Positions 16,670 through 25,073 of a stretch of DNA of 36,313 nt are shown here, piece after piece. Position 1 is the first letter of the stretch. Every line of letters begins with the position of its first letter. A program made the translations under genes and the position numbers. Source of the stretch: an uncultured Curvibacter sp. (GTDB lineage: Bacteria; Pseudomonadota; Gammaproteobacteria; Burkholderiales; Burkholderiaceae_C); NCBI GenBank assembly GCA_903834975.1, contig CAILKX010000127.1, forward strand, positions 1 through 36,313, read 5' to 3'. The notes under the pieces were generated by a model. That model did no database searches and had not been told where the DNA came from. It saw only the letters and a program-made list of their open reading frames with translations.

Positions 16670-16697
16670 AGCGCCTAGGGTTTGTCCTAGACGCTTT
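16668..16697. repeat. CCTAG-containing inverted repeat after the response regulator
   Basis: AAAGCG (16668-16673) pairs with CGCTTT (16692-16697) and CTAGG (16675-16679) with CCTAG (16686-16690), leaving one mismatch and a 6-base loop. A smaller GGGAA/TTCCC stem follows. No T-run follows, so it may be an operator for the TonB receptor gene as easily as a weak terminator. It begins on the last bases of the response regulator stop. Confidence 0.5.
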
Positions 16698-16721
16698 ACC
16701 CAGAAAACGGGAAGTTTTCCC

Positions 16722-16750
16722 TTGGTCGTACTCCACCCGTTCCTTAGGAT
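16722..16750 (+). promoter_or_regulatory. Sigma-70-type promoter for the TonB receptor
   Basis: TTGGTC (16722-16727) and TAGGAT (16745-16750) are separated by 17 bases. Transcription would start near 16757, just before the AAGGAG at 16762-16767, which supports the TTG at 16774 as the true start of the receptor. Confidence 0.45.
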
Positions 16751-16773
16751 GCTTGGCATTCAAGGAGCGTCAC

Positions 16774-19398
16774 TTGCAGTCCGTTTTCATTCAGTCTTCT
16801 CACCCTTCTTTCCATCACCCTGTATCGCCCTGTGCCAGGCGCATAAACGCCGCTTGGCCGATGACGGCAATGGCTTTAGCCGTGGCCGCTTGGGGCAGTT
16901 TGGGGCATGACGCGCCGGCTTTTGCCGCGTCAGCCGCGCCGGTGGTTGAAGTGATTGGCGCCACCCCCATTGACAGCATTGGCGTGCCTTTGTCCCAGTT
17001 TCCTGCCAACGCCCAACGGCTGGGTGAGAAAGAAAACAAGACCCAAGGCACCACCAACTTGGCGGATTTGTTAAACAACAACCTGGGTTCTGTCAGCGTC
17101 AGCAACAGCACGGGCAACCCCTACCAAAACGACGTGAACTACCGTGGATTTCAAGCCACCTCGTCACTCGGCGCACCCGTCGGACTGTCTGTTTTTTTGG
17201 ACGGCGTGCGCATGAATGAGCCCTTTGGCTCTATCGTGAACTGGGACTTGATTCCCACCAACGCCTTGGCCAGCGTGGACCTACTTCCCGGTTCCAACCC
17301 CCTTTTTGGCTTGAACACCTTGGGGGGCGCCTTGGTGGTCAACACCAAAAATGGGCAAGACGACGCCGGTGCATCGATCACCTTGACGGGGGGATCATTC
17401 AATCGACGCGCCTTGAAGTTTGAAAACGGTTGGGTAGACGAGGCCCACGACACCGACTATTTTTTGGCGGGCAACGTCGACAAACAAAACGGCTATCGAC
17501 AACACAATGGTTCTGACGTCCATCAGTTTTATGCCAAAGGCCGTTGGCATGGCCATGAGGGCAAAACGCTGATGGAGGTTTCCACCGCTTTGGCCAATAC
17601 GACCCTAAAGGGCACCCAGTCGCTGCCCATGGACATGATGAACAACCCCGCTCAGTCTTACACCTGGCCGGATCTCATGGCCAATCAAATGGCGCTTTTT
17701 AATTTGAAAGGCAGCCATTGGTTTAATGGGCAAAATCAGGTGTCTGCCCAGGTTTTTTCTCGCCAATCCAACGCCTCGGGTGTGAACAGCAACGCCCAGT
17801 TGGATGATGGGTGTTTTAATGCCGACGGCGGCTTTGTGTTGGGCAGTAATGGGGTTCCCAAATGCGCCAATCAAGCCCCCAATGGCACGGCCCTCAATAG
17901 CGTGACAGGGGCCAATGCCCAAGCGCTGGGGTATGGCCGATGGACCAGCAGCATCAACACCAGCTTGGTCGAGTCCGTCACCAAACAGGCCGCCCTGGGC
18001 TCGAACCTTCAATGGTCAAACTTTGACTCATTGTGGGGCCTTAACAACGCCTTCGCGCTAGGGGGTGCCTATGACCACGCCCGTTTGAGCTATACGCAAA
18101 ACACCACATTGGCCAAGTTGACGAATTACCAAATCGTCGCCATTCCCAACCAGGCTTACGGCTTTACCTCGAACGGGTTGGCGCCTTCCAGCACCAACCT
18201 TCCGGCCTTCACGGGCAGCCCTGTTTTGAGTGATGTTGGCTTGAACGCGACAACGAATAACTTGAGTGCCTTCTTGACCGACACGCTCAGCCTGACTGAA
18301 AAACTCAGCGCCACGGTTTCGGGCAGTTTTAACTTTTCTAATTTGTCACAACGTGGTGCCCACAACCAATACATGAACTCCGACGGCGGCTTCAGCTGGA
18401 GCGACGACAGCGGCGCCTATTACAACCCCCTTTATGCAAATGCCTATAAGTACGCCAATTCAGGCAGCGGGGCTGCCAGCAAGGTCAACGGGGTTCCGGC
18501 GGGGGCGGTGGCGGGCCCCGAAACCAACAACTTGGATGGCAACCACCATTACAAGCGCTTCAACCCTGCTGTTGGGTTTAACTACAACTTCGACAAAGCC
18601 ACCGGCCTTTTTGGTAACTACAGCCAGTCGATGCGCGCACCCACCTCGATTGAGTTGTCCTGTGCCAACCCCGCGCAGCCATGCGCTTTACCCACCGGTT
18701 TCAACGGCGACCCAGATCTGAAAGCCGTTGTCTCCAAGACCCTCGAGTTGGGAGGGCGCGGCAAGTGGGGCGGCAACACCCGTTGGAGCGCCGCGGTTTA
18801 TGACTCGCGCTTGAGCAATGACATTCAGTTCATCTCCACCACCAACTCCTTGGGCTATTTCGCCAATGTCGGCGATACCGAACGACGTGGTCTTGAGCTG
18901 AGCGCCCAAACCAAGTGGGCGGCAGCGACGCTGGCCTTGAATTACGGCTGGGTGGATGCCAAGTACCGATCCGCTTTCACGACCGCGAGCGGCCAAAATG
19001 TGGTGAGTGGTGACAAGATACCGGGCATCGCCCGCCAAACCTTAAAAGCAAGGGCTACTTACGCGGTCACCCCCGACTTGTTGGCGGGCGTTAACTGGGT
19101 CGCTGCAGGCCAGCAAATAGCGCATGGCAATGAGAGCAACAAAGACCCCGCCGGCGTCGTGCCAGGGTATTCCTTGTTGAACCTGGACCTGCATTACCAA
19201 ATGGGCGACCAACTCTTGCTGTCAGCCAACTTGAACAACGCCTTGAACAAACAATACGCCACCTACGGCTTGTCGGGCGCAACCAGTCTCTATACCCTGG
19301 TGACCCAGCAATTCGTCACCCCGGCCGCTCCCCGTTCCCTTTGGCTCAACTTGACATACCGATTTGGCGGCGCCAAATCGGGCCAAGATAATGACTGA
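16774..19398 (+). CDS. TonB-dependent outer-membrane receptor
   Basis: An 874-residue outer-membrane beta-barrel receptor. I start it at TTG 16774 because AAGGAG stands 6 bases upstream. A long signal region (about residues 22-53, with MTAMALAVAAWGSLG and cleavage near AFA-AS) precedes a TonB-box-like PVVEVIGATPID. The plug domain has NLADLLNNNLG, YRGFQATSSLGAPVGLSVF, DGVRMNEPFGSIVNWDLIP and LLPGSNPLFGLNTLGGAL, close to a receptor subfamily with the phrase NEPFGDVVNWDLIP. The barrel ends near LWLNLTYRFGG, followed by a short unusual tail KSGQDND. The ligand is unknown. The two-component pair directly upstream probably controls it. Confidence 0.92.
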   Translation: MQSVFIQSSHPSFHHPVSPCARRINAAWPMTAMALAVAAWGSLGHDAPAFAASAAPVVEVIGATPIDSIGVPLSQFPANAQRLGEKENKTQGTTNLADLLNNNLGSVSVSNSTGNPYQNDVNYRGFQATSSLGAPVGLSVFLDGVRMNEPFGSIVNWDLIPTNALASVDLLPGSNPLFGLNTLGGALVVNTKNGQDDAGASITLTGGSFNRRALKFENGWVDEAHDTDYFLAGNVDKQNGYRQHNGSDVHQFYAKGRWHGHEGKTLMEVSTALANTTLKGTQSLPMDMMNNPAQSYTWPDLMANQMALFNLKGSHWFNGQNQVSAQVFSRQSNASGVNSNAQLDDGCFNADGGFVLGSNGVPKCANQAPNGTALNSVTGANAQALGYGRWTSSINTSLVESVTKQAALGSNLQWSNFDSLWGLNNAFALGGAYDHARLSYTQNTTLAKLTNYQIVAIPNQAYGFTSNGLAPSSTNLPAFTGSPVLSDVGLNATTNNLSAFLTDTLSLTEKLSATVSGSFNFSNLSQRGAHNQYMNSDGGFSWSDDSGAYYNPLYANAYKYANSGSGAASKVNGVPAGAVAGPETNNLDGNHHYKRFNPAVGFNYNFDKATGLFGNYSQSMRAPTSIELSCANPAQPCALPTGFNGDPDLKAVVSKTLELGGRGKWGGNTRWSAAVYDSRLSNDIQFISTTNSLGYFANVGDTERRGLELSAQTKWAAATLALNYGWVDAKYRSAFTTASGQNVVSGDKIPGIARQTLKARATYAVTPDLLAGVNWVAAGQQIAHGNESNKDPAGVVPGYSLLNLDLHYQMGDQLLLSANLNNALNKQYATYGLSGATSLYTLVTQQFVTPAAPRSLWLNLTYRFGGAKSGQDND

Positions 19399-19433
19399 AA
19401 ACCAGACTGAAAAAAGGGCAAAAAAGGGCCGAT

Positions 19434-19694
19434 TTAGCGCGGCTCGGGCAACTCGATTTTGACTTCGAGCACATCGAAGTTGTCTTGGCGCTCCAAGTTT
19501 ACTTTGATGTCATTCGGGTTGATGGCCACGTATTTTGAAATGACGGCGATCAACTCGCGTTGCAGATCGGGCAAGTAGTCGGGACTGCCCGCGTTGCGAC
19601 CGGTGCGTTCGTGGGCCAGGATGATTTGCAAACGCTCTTTGGCGACGCTGGCCGTTTTCTTTTTCTCACCCAGCAGAAAAGACAAAAAGGACAT
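19434..19694 (-). CDS. minE: Cell division topological specificity factor MinE
   Basis: MinE stimulates MinD ATPase and makes MinCD oscillate so that the Z ring forms at midcell. The 86-residue protein has the N-terminal membrane-targeting stretch [12 protein letters not shown], the anti-MinCD helix [16 protein letters not shown] (about 17-32) and the C-terminal topological domain with [17 protein letters not shown]. It follows minD by 3 bases in the usual minC-minD-minE order, and is convergent with the TonB receptor gene. Confidence 0.97.
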   Translation of the reverse strand: MSFLSFLLGEKKKTASVAKERLQIILAHERTGRNAGSPDYLPDLQRELIAVISKYVAINPNDIKVNLERQDNFDVLEVKIELPEPR

Positions 19695-19697
19695 GGC

Positions 19698-20513
19698 TCA
19701 ACGTCCTCCAAAGATGCGTTTGAAAAAGCCGGGCTTCACGGGTTCGGTGAAACGCAAGGGCTTTTCCTCGCCCAAGAAGCGGGCGATCACGTCTTTGTAG
19801 GCCTCAGACACATCGCTCTCTTGCAAGTGAATGGCTGGCATGCCTTGGTTGCTGGACTGCAACACGGTTTCGGATTCGGGGATCACGCCAATCAGGTCAA
19901 TGCGCAAGATGTCTTTGATGTCGTCGAGCGACAACATTTGGCCGTCTTCGACGCGGTTTGGGTTGTAGCGGGTGATGAGCAAGTGCTCTTTGATGGGTTC
20001 CAAGCCTTCAATGGCGCGTTTGGTTTTTGAGCCCAACATGCCCAAAATGCGGTCCGAATCGCGCACCGAAGAGACTTCGGGATTGGTCACCAACAGCGCT
20101 TCGTCGGCAAAGTGCATGGCCATCAAGGCGCCCGTTTCAATGCCCGCCGGAGAGTCACAAACAATGTAGTCAAAGCCCATGTCGCCCAAGTCTTTCAAAA
20201 CGCGCTCAACGCCTTCTTGTGTCAGTGCTTCTTTGTCGCGCGTTTGTGAGGCGGCCAAAACAAACAGGTTTTCGCATTGTTTGTCTTTGATCAGCGCTTG
20301 GTTCAAGTTCGCTTCGTTTTGAATCACATTGATCAGGTCGTACACCACGCGGCGTTCACAACCCATGATCAAGTCCAAATTGCGCAGGCCGACGTCAAAG
20401 TCGATCACAGCGGTTTTGAAGCCGCGCAACGCGAGGCCGGTGGCAAAACTGGCGCTGGTGGTGGTTTTGCCCACGCCACCTTTGCCCGACGTCACGACAA
20501 CAATTTTGGCCAT
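19698..20513 (-). CDS. minD: Septum-site-determining ATPase MinD
   Basis: MinD is a ParA-like ATPase that binds the membrane as an ATP dimer and recruits MinC. In 271 residues it has the deviant Walker A motif TSGKGGVGKTTTSAS (8-22), FDVGLRNLDLIMGCE (about 39-53) and the DSPAG Walker B region (119-123). The C-terminus ends in PGFFKRIFGGR, the amphipathic membrane-targeting helix. It starts 21 bases after minC. Confidence 0.98.
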   Translation of the reverse strand: MAKIVVVTSGKGGVGKTTTSASFATGLALRGFKTAVIDFDVGLRNLDLIMGCERRVVYDLINVIQNEANLNQALIKDKQCENLFVLAASQTRDKEALTQEGVERVLKDLGDMGFDYIVCDSPAGIETGALMAMHFADEALLVTNPEVSSVRDSDRILGMLGSKTKRAIEGLEPIKEHLLITRYNPNRVEDGQMLSLDDIKDILRIDLIGVIPESETVLQSSNQGMPAIHLQESDVSEAYKDVIARFLGEEKPLRFTEPVKPGFFKRIFGGR

Positions 20514-20534
20514 GTCTTTTGAGTCCTATAAAAA

Positions 20535-21314
20535 TTAAATGGGGTTGACCAGCAACTTCTCGCCGACCAGTTTGATTTGCGTGGCCTTGCTCGCCACATC
20601 GGTGGGCAAGGCGGTTTCGAATGCACGGTAGTTGCCAGCAATGGAGACCAGTTCGGCCTCCATGCAGGTGGTAAAAATGCGTGCCTCGGTGTTGCCGCGC
20701 GCACCGGCCACCGCCCGCCCGCGCAAGGGCGCGTAGACATGGACATGGCCATCCGCAATCACTTCAGCGCCATGGCTGACCATGCCCAGCACAATGATGT
20801 CGCCGCCCCTGGCGTAAACGCGCTGGCCCGAGCGCAGCGGCTTGTCGATCACCAAGGTGCCGGTTGCAGGCACGGGCACTTCGACTTGAACCTCGACGGG
20901 CACGGCCACGGCGACTTCACGGACGACTTCGCGAACTGGGGTTGGCGCCGGTTTGCGCGCGTCGACACCCGCAATTTGCGCATCGGGCGTGTGGACCAGC
21001 CCGGCGCGCTGGGCGGCCGCTATTTGCTTTTCATGGCCGCCGCGCACCGCCATCGGCTGGACCTGGTGTTGCTTCAAGAGTTTGACCAATGCCTTGAAAT
21101 CCAGCAACTCGGCACTGTTGGCAATCGCGCTCAAGTCGAGCACCAGGGGGTCGTTGGAGAAAAAATCGGGGGAGTCTTCGAGTTTGGCGCTCAGGTCGCT
21201 CATCAGCAAAGCCTGATCGGTGGTTTTGATCAACAAGGCCACCATCGTCAGGGTGGCGCTTTTGAAGTCAAAGTGGGCGCGGGCTTGGCCCGAGGGCACA
21301 CCGGATTTGGACAT
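20535..21314 (-). CDS. minC: Septum-site-determining inhibitor MinC
   Basis: MinC blocks FtsZ assembly away from midcell. The 259-residue protein has an N-terminal FtsZ-inhibiting domain (to about residue 115, including FFSNDPLVLDLSAI), a linker very rich in Val, Pro and Glu (about 125-150, including REVVREVAVAVPVEVQVE), and the C-terminal MinD-binding beta-helix with KPLRSGQRVYARGGDIIVLG and GAEVIADGHVHVYAPLRGRA. It is the first gene of minCDE. Confidence 0.96.
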   Translation of the reverse strand: MSKSGVPSGQARAHFDFKSATLTMVALLIKTTDQALLMSDLSAKLEDSPDFFSNDPLVLDLSAIANSAELLDFKALVKLLKQHQVQPMAVRGGHEKQIAAAQRAGLVHTPDAQIAGVDARKPAPTPVREVVREVAVAVPVEVQVEVPVPATGTLVIDKPLRSGQRVYARGGDIIVLGMVSHGAEVIADGHVHVYAPLRGRAVAGARGNTEARIFTTCMEAELVSIAGNYRAFETALPTDVASKATQIKLVGEKLLVNPI

Positions 21315-21371
21315 TGTTATGAAGCTAAAAAAAGGGGCTTTTTAAGAGGCCTTAGTGTAACTTGCGGCGGC

Positions 21372-23453
21372 TTAGGCGGGGTGGCGAGCCAGGTGGGCTT
21401 GTGCAAATTCCACATACCATGGCAAGCAAGCGGCATTGGCCATCGCGTCTGGGTTGATGACCTTGCTCAGGGGCTGGCCCAGCAGTAATTTTTTGATGGG
21501 CAACTCTTGTTTTTTACCGGTCAACGTGCGCGGAATTTCAGCCACTTGGAAAATTTCATTGGGCACAAAACGCGGAGACAAAGCCTCTTTAATGGCCTGA
21601 TTCAGCCGCTGCTTCAAGGCGTCATCCAAGGTGACGCCGGGGCGCAAGGCCACGAACAAAGGCATGTAACTTTCGCGCCCCAGGTATTCCAAGTCCACCA
21701 CCATCGAGTCCAGCACCTCGGGCAAGGCCTCTACCGCGCGGTACAACTCACTCGTGCCCATGCGCAGGCCATGGCGGTTGATGGTGGCGTCGGAGCGGCC
21801 ATAAATCACGCAACTGCCGTCGGGGTAAATGCGCAACCAATCGCCGTGTCGCCAAACACCTCCCGCGGAAGCGGGCAAGTCACCCCCACCAGGACGGCGC
21901 CCCAGACCGGCGGGGTACATGTCGAAATAACTCGACAGATACCGTTTGTTGTCGGCGTCACCCCAAAAATAAAGCGGCATCGCGGGCAGGGGCTGGCTGC
22001 AAATGAGCTCGCCCACCTCGTCCAGCACGGGCTGTCCTTGCTCGTTCCAGGATTCCACGGCGCTGCCCAACAAGCGGCATTGCATGCGGCCAGGGGTTTG
22101 CGGTAACTCTCGGTTGCCGCCAATGAAGGCGCCGGCAAAATCGGTGCCGCCCGAAATGTTGCACCACCAAATACCGGGCGTCCCGATTCGCTCGAACTGC
22201 TCGGTGCCCCAAGCTTGGGTGTCCGCAGACAAGGGGGAGCCCGTGGTGCCCAAAGCGCGCACCGACGACAAATCGCCACAGCTTTGCAAGTCGACACCGG
22301 CCTTCATGCAGTTGGCAAAAAACGCCGCGCCCGCGCCAAAGAACGTGACTTGGTGCTCGGCGGCAAAGCGCCACAAGGTGCCCCAGTCAGGCGCGTCCTT
22401 GCTGCCGCCCGGATTGCCGTCAAAAATCACGCAGGTGGTGCCGCTCAGCAAGCCGCTCATTTGGGCGTTCCACATGACCCAGCCGGTGGAGCTGTACCAG
22501 TGATAGCGCTCGCCCCAGGAGTTGGGCGCGTAGCTGCAGCCCACGTCGTTGTGCAGGGATTTCAGCGTCACCGCGACCAACACCGTACCGCCGTGCCCGT
22601 GCACGATGGGTTTCGGCATGCCGGTGGTGCCGCTGGAATAAACAATCCAAAGCGGGTGGTCAAAGGGCAGCCACTCGGGTTGGAAAGCCGCTACTTCGGC
22701 GTTGTCCGAAGTGCAAGCATCCATGAACGACAAGGTGTTGGGCAAGCTGGCGGCGGCGTCCAAATTGCCATACAACAGGGTGTGTTGAACCGAGGGCAAC
22801 GCCGCTTGCAGGGCTTGCACCACAGCCAGCCGATCGTGGTCTTTGCCGGCATAGGTCACGCCGTCGCAGGCCAGCAGGATTTTGGGCTCGATCTGTTTAA
22901 AACGGTCGAGCACAGCGGCAGTGCCCATGTCGGGGGCACAGATGCTCCAAACCGCGCCCAGGCTGACGGTGGCCAAGAAGGCCACCATGGCTTCGGGAAT
23001 ATTGGGCAGATAAGCCGCGACGCGGTCACCCTTCACCACGCCCAATTCACGCAGGCGCAACGCCAACGAAGCCGCTTGGCGTTGTAACTCGGGCCAACTC
23101 AGTTCGCGAGTCTGCCCCTTTTCATTGGTGCTGATCAGCGCCGGAAAACCCGCGGCATGAGCCGCTTGGGTGTGGCGAAACACCTGATGCGCGTAGTTGA
23201 CTTGCGCGCCCTCAAACCACACCGAACCCGGCATCGCGTTTCGGTTCAGGGCTTGGGTGTGGGGGGTGGGGGATTGCAAATCAAAGTAATCCCAACAGCT
23301 TTGCCAAAAAGCATCCAAATCGGTGGTCGACCAGCGCCAGAGCGCGTCGTAGCTGTCAAAGGTCAGGCCACGCTCGCGGGCGAGCCAGTCTTGATAGAGG
23401 CGGATTTGGGGCTTGAAAGGGGCCTGTGAGGGAGAAGCGTTCGAGGTTTTCAT
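21372..23453 (-). CDS. Acetoacetate-CoA ligase (acetoacetyl-CoA synthetase)
   Basis: An ATP-dependent acyl-CoA synthetase of the acetoacetyl-CoA synthetase group (EC 6.2.1.16), feeding acetoacetate from ketone bodies or PHB breakdown into acetyl-CoA. The 693-residue protein has the N-terminal ACAS block (WFEGAQVNYAHQVFR), the AMP/P-loop motif VYSSGTTGMPKPIVHG (about 269-284), a long middle domain with WWCNISGGTDFAGAF, and the C-terminal YGRSDATINRHGLRMGTSEL. PRTLTGKKQELPIKK near residue 642 holds the catalytic, acetylatable Lys. It starts 15 bases after a LysR-family gene on the same strand, which may regulate it. Substrate is inferred from overall family resemblance. Confidence 0.9.
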   Translation of the reverse strand: MKTSNASPSQAPFKPQIRLYQDWLARERGLTFDSYDALWRWSTTDLDAFWQSCWDYFDLQSPTPHTQALNRNAMPGSVWFEGAQVNYAHQVFRHTQAAHAAGFPALISTNEKGQTRELSWPELQRQAASLALRLRELGVVKGDRVAAYLPNIPEAMVAFLATVSLGAVWSICAPDMGTAAVLDRFKQIEPKILLACDGVTYAGKDHDRLAVVQALQAALPSVQHTLLYGNLDAAASLPNTLSFMDACTSDNAEVAAFQPEWLPFDHPLWIVYSSGTTGMPKPIVHGHGGTVLVAVTLKSLHNDVGCSYAPNSWGERYHWYSSTGWVMWNAQMSGLLSGTTCVIFDGNPGGSKDAPDWGTLWRFAAEHQVTFFGAGAAFFANCMKAGVDLQSCGDLSSVRALGTTGSPLSADTQAWGTEQFERIGTPGIWWCNISGGTDFAGAFIGGNRELPQTPGRMQCRLLGSAVESWNEQGQPVLDEVGELICSQPLPAMPLYFWGDADNKRYLSSYFDMYPAGLGRRPGGGDLPASAGGVWRHGDWLRIYPDGSCVIYGRSDATINRHGLRMGTSELYRAVEALPEVLDSMVVDLEYLGRESYMPLFVALRPGVTLDDALKQRLNQAIKEALSPRFVPNEIFQVAEIPRTLTGKKQELPIKKLLLGQPLSKVINPDAMANAACLPWYVEFAQAHLARHPA

Positions 23454-23468
23454 GGCGGCTAGGCTATC

Positions 23469-24434
23469 TCAAAAAGCGGGGCGTGCTAAGGGTGTTTGTG
23501 CTGAGCGTGACAGGGCTTGTCGCAACCACTCCAAAGCGGCGCTTTGTTGGGGTCGGCGAGACCAGAGCAGGTCGACATGCACGGTGTCCATGGCGAAGGG
23601 CAGTTCACGCCAAACCAGTTGATCGGCGATGCCGGTGAACTCGATGAAGTGCTGCGGTAAAACGGTTAGCAAATCCGACGCGGCGACCACTTGGCCGGCG
23701 GTAAAAAACTGGTTCACGGTCAGCACGATGCGCCGTTCACGTCCCCAATGGCCCAGGGCCTCGTCGACAAAGCCATAAGGGCGGCCCGAAAAGCTCACCA
23801 GCAAATGGCGCGCAGCGCAATAAGCGTCCAAGGTCAAGGGCCCCGCAGCCAAGGGGTGGTGGCGGCGCATCACGCACACATAGTGGCTGTCGTACAAACG
23901 TTGGTGGTCAAAAGCCATCCCCATGCCCGCTTGATTGCGGGCCGTTAAATCGGCCATGACGGCGGGAAAGTAGCCAATGGCCATGTCGGTCACGGCGTCT
24001 TCCAGCAGGCGACGGGGGTCGCGGGTGGTCAAGGGCAGCACGCGCAGGGTGATGCCCGGTGCCTCTTGCTCAACGATGCGCAACAACTGGGGCATTAAGG
24101 CGGTGGCGGTGGCGTCCGCCATGCTCAGGGTGAAGGCCTGGTTGGCGCTGGCAGCGTCGAACCGCACGGGCATCAGGGTGGCTTCGAGTTGTTGCAGCGT
24201 TAGACGCACTTGGGGCCAAATGCGTTGGGCATAGGGCGTGGCGGTCACGCCTTGCCCTTGGCGCACGAACAATTCGTCTTGCAAGGCGTCCTTCAGTCGA
24301 CGCAAGGCGTTGCTGACGGCGGGTTGGGTCAGCGCTAAATTTTGCGCGGCCCGGGTCAGGCTTTGTTCGACCATGACGGCATCAAAAACGCGCAATAAGT
24401 TGAGGTCGAGACGGTTAAACACGCAATTAAACAC
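23469..24434 (-). CDS. LysR-family transcriptional regulator
   Basis: A 321-residue LysR regulator. LDLNLLRVFDAVMVEQSLTR begins the winged HTH (about 8-66; TQPAVSNALRRLKDAL is the recognition region), and the rest is the periplasmic-binding-like effector domain. Length and the RLDLNLLRVF start resemble the NodD/LeuO-like branch. The frame opens with GTG 24434 and a second GTG at 24422 (FNRLDLNLL) could be the true start. It reads in the same direction as the acetoacetate ligase and is divergent from a small membrane-protein gene; the shared gap holds two palindromes. Confidence 0.9.
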   Translation of the reverse strand: MFNCVFNRLDLNLLRVFDAVMVEQSLTRAAQNLALTQPAVSNALRRLKDALQDELFVRQGQGVTATPYAQRIWPQVRLTLQQLEATLMPVRFDAASANQAFTLSMADATATALMPQLLRIVEQEAPGITLRVLPLTTRDPRRLLEDAVTDMAIGYFPAVMADLTARNQAGMGMAFDHQRLYDSHYVCVMRRHHPLAAGPLTLDAYCAARHLLVSFSGRPYGFVDEALGHWGRERRIVLTVNQFFTAGQVVAASDLLTVLPQHFIEFTGIADQLVWRELPFAMDTVHVDLLWSRRPQQSAALEWLRQALSRSAQTPLARPAF

Positions 24435-24440
24435 TCAATT

Positions 24441-24468
24441 CATTCAAATGATGAATGATAAGTATCAT
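24441..24468. promoter_or_regulatory. Two adjacent palindromes, candidate LysR operator
   Basis: CATTCA-AATGA-TGAATG (24441-24457) and ATGATA-AG-TATCAT (24455-24468) are perfect inverted repeats just upstream of the LysR start in an AT-rich divergent gap. LysR proteins usually bind such sites to control themselves and the divergent gene. Confidence 0.5.
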
Positions 24469-24578
24469 AAATATAAATTATTAAAATACCAGTATTAACC
24501 CTATGATTCGGCCATTCCATCCAAAAGAGTGCCTCTAGTTTGGATTTTTAGATTTGTCAGATCCACAGAAAGTTCACC

Positions 24579-24998
24579 ATGTCCCTTTTCACTCAAAACG
24601 CTGTGACCTCGGTCAACCGTCCTGTTTACATGGCCAACCCCGAGTCCGTGACGGCCCCTGCCGCGCTGGCACACCCTGTTTTGCGTTTGCCCAAAGCCCC
24701 CGTGGTGTTTGTCGTGGCAATTTTGGCGGCCACGCTGTTGATGTTGCCGGCGGAGTTCTTGGAAAGCGGCACGGAAGACCATTTGCTGATGGTTTGGCTG
24801 GCCGTTTGGACCGTGGCCTTCGCCGTGCTGTCTGTTTTGGCCACGCCCATTACGTTGTGGGCTCAAGACCAGATGACCGCTTTTGCGGCTTGGCAAGTGG
24901 CCCGCCAACAAGCGGCGGAAGACCGCAAACTCTGGGCGGTCGCCCTGTCAGACGTCCGTGTGATGAATGACCTGAACTGCGCCCTGTCGGCTGAATAA
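24579..24998 (+). CDS. Unrecognised two-helix membrane protein
   Basis: A 139-residue protein I do not recognise. Residues about 40-57 (APVVFVVAILAATLLMLP) and 70-92 (LLMVWLAVWTVAFAVLSVLA) are likely membrane helices joined by a short acidic loop (EFLESGTEDH). The N-terminus is soluble and Ala/Pro-rich; the C-terminus (about 95-139) looks helical, with AAWQVARQQAAEDRKLW. It is divergent from the LysR gene and followed closely by a strong terminator, so it is a single-gene unit. Codon use resembles its neighbours and the ATG follows an AT-rich promoter-like gap. No function is assigned. Confidence 0.7.
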   Translation: MSLFTQNAVTSVNRPVYMANPESVTAPAALAHPVLRLPKAPVVFVVAILAATLLMLPAEFLESGTEDHLLMVWLAVWTVAFAVLSVLATPITLWAQDQMTAFAAWQVARQQAAEDRKLWAVALSDVRVMNDLNCALSAE

Positions 24999-25029
24999 GA
25001 CCGACAGCACGAGCAAAAGTGGTTCACAA

Positions 25030-25058
25030 AAAAAAGCCCCTGACTAAGGGGCTTTTTT
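25030..25058. terminator. Bidirectional terminator
   Basis: AAAAAAGCCCCT (25030-25041) and AGGGGCTTTTTT (25047-25058) are perfect 12-base arms with a 5-base loop. It has A- and T-runs on both sides and serves both the small membrane-protein gene and the convergent pckG. Confidence 0.93.
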
Positions 25059-25073
25059 ACGGGTCGATGTTGA

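Noticed and set aside
19399-19433. A terminator between the TonB receptor and minE
   Set aside because: The short gap has A-runs but no convincing stem.
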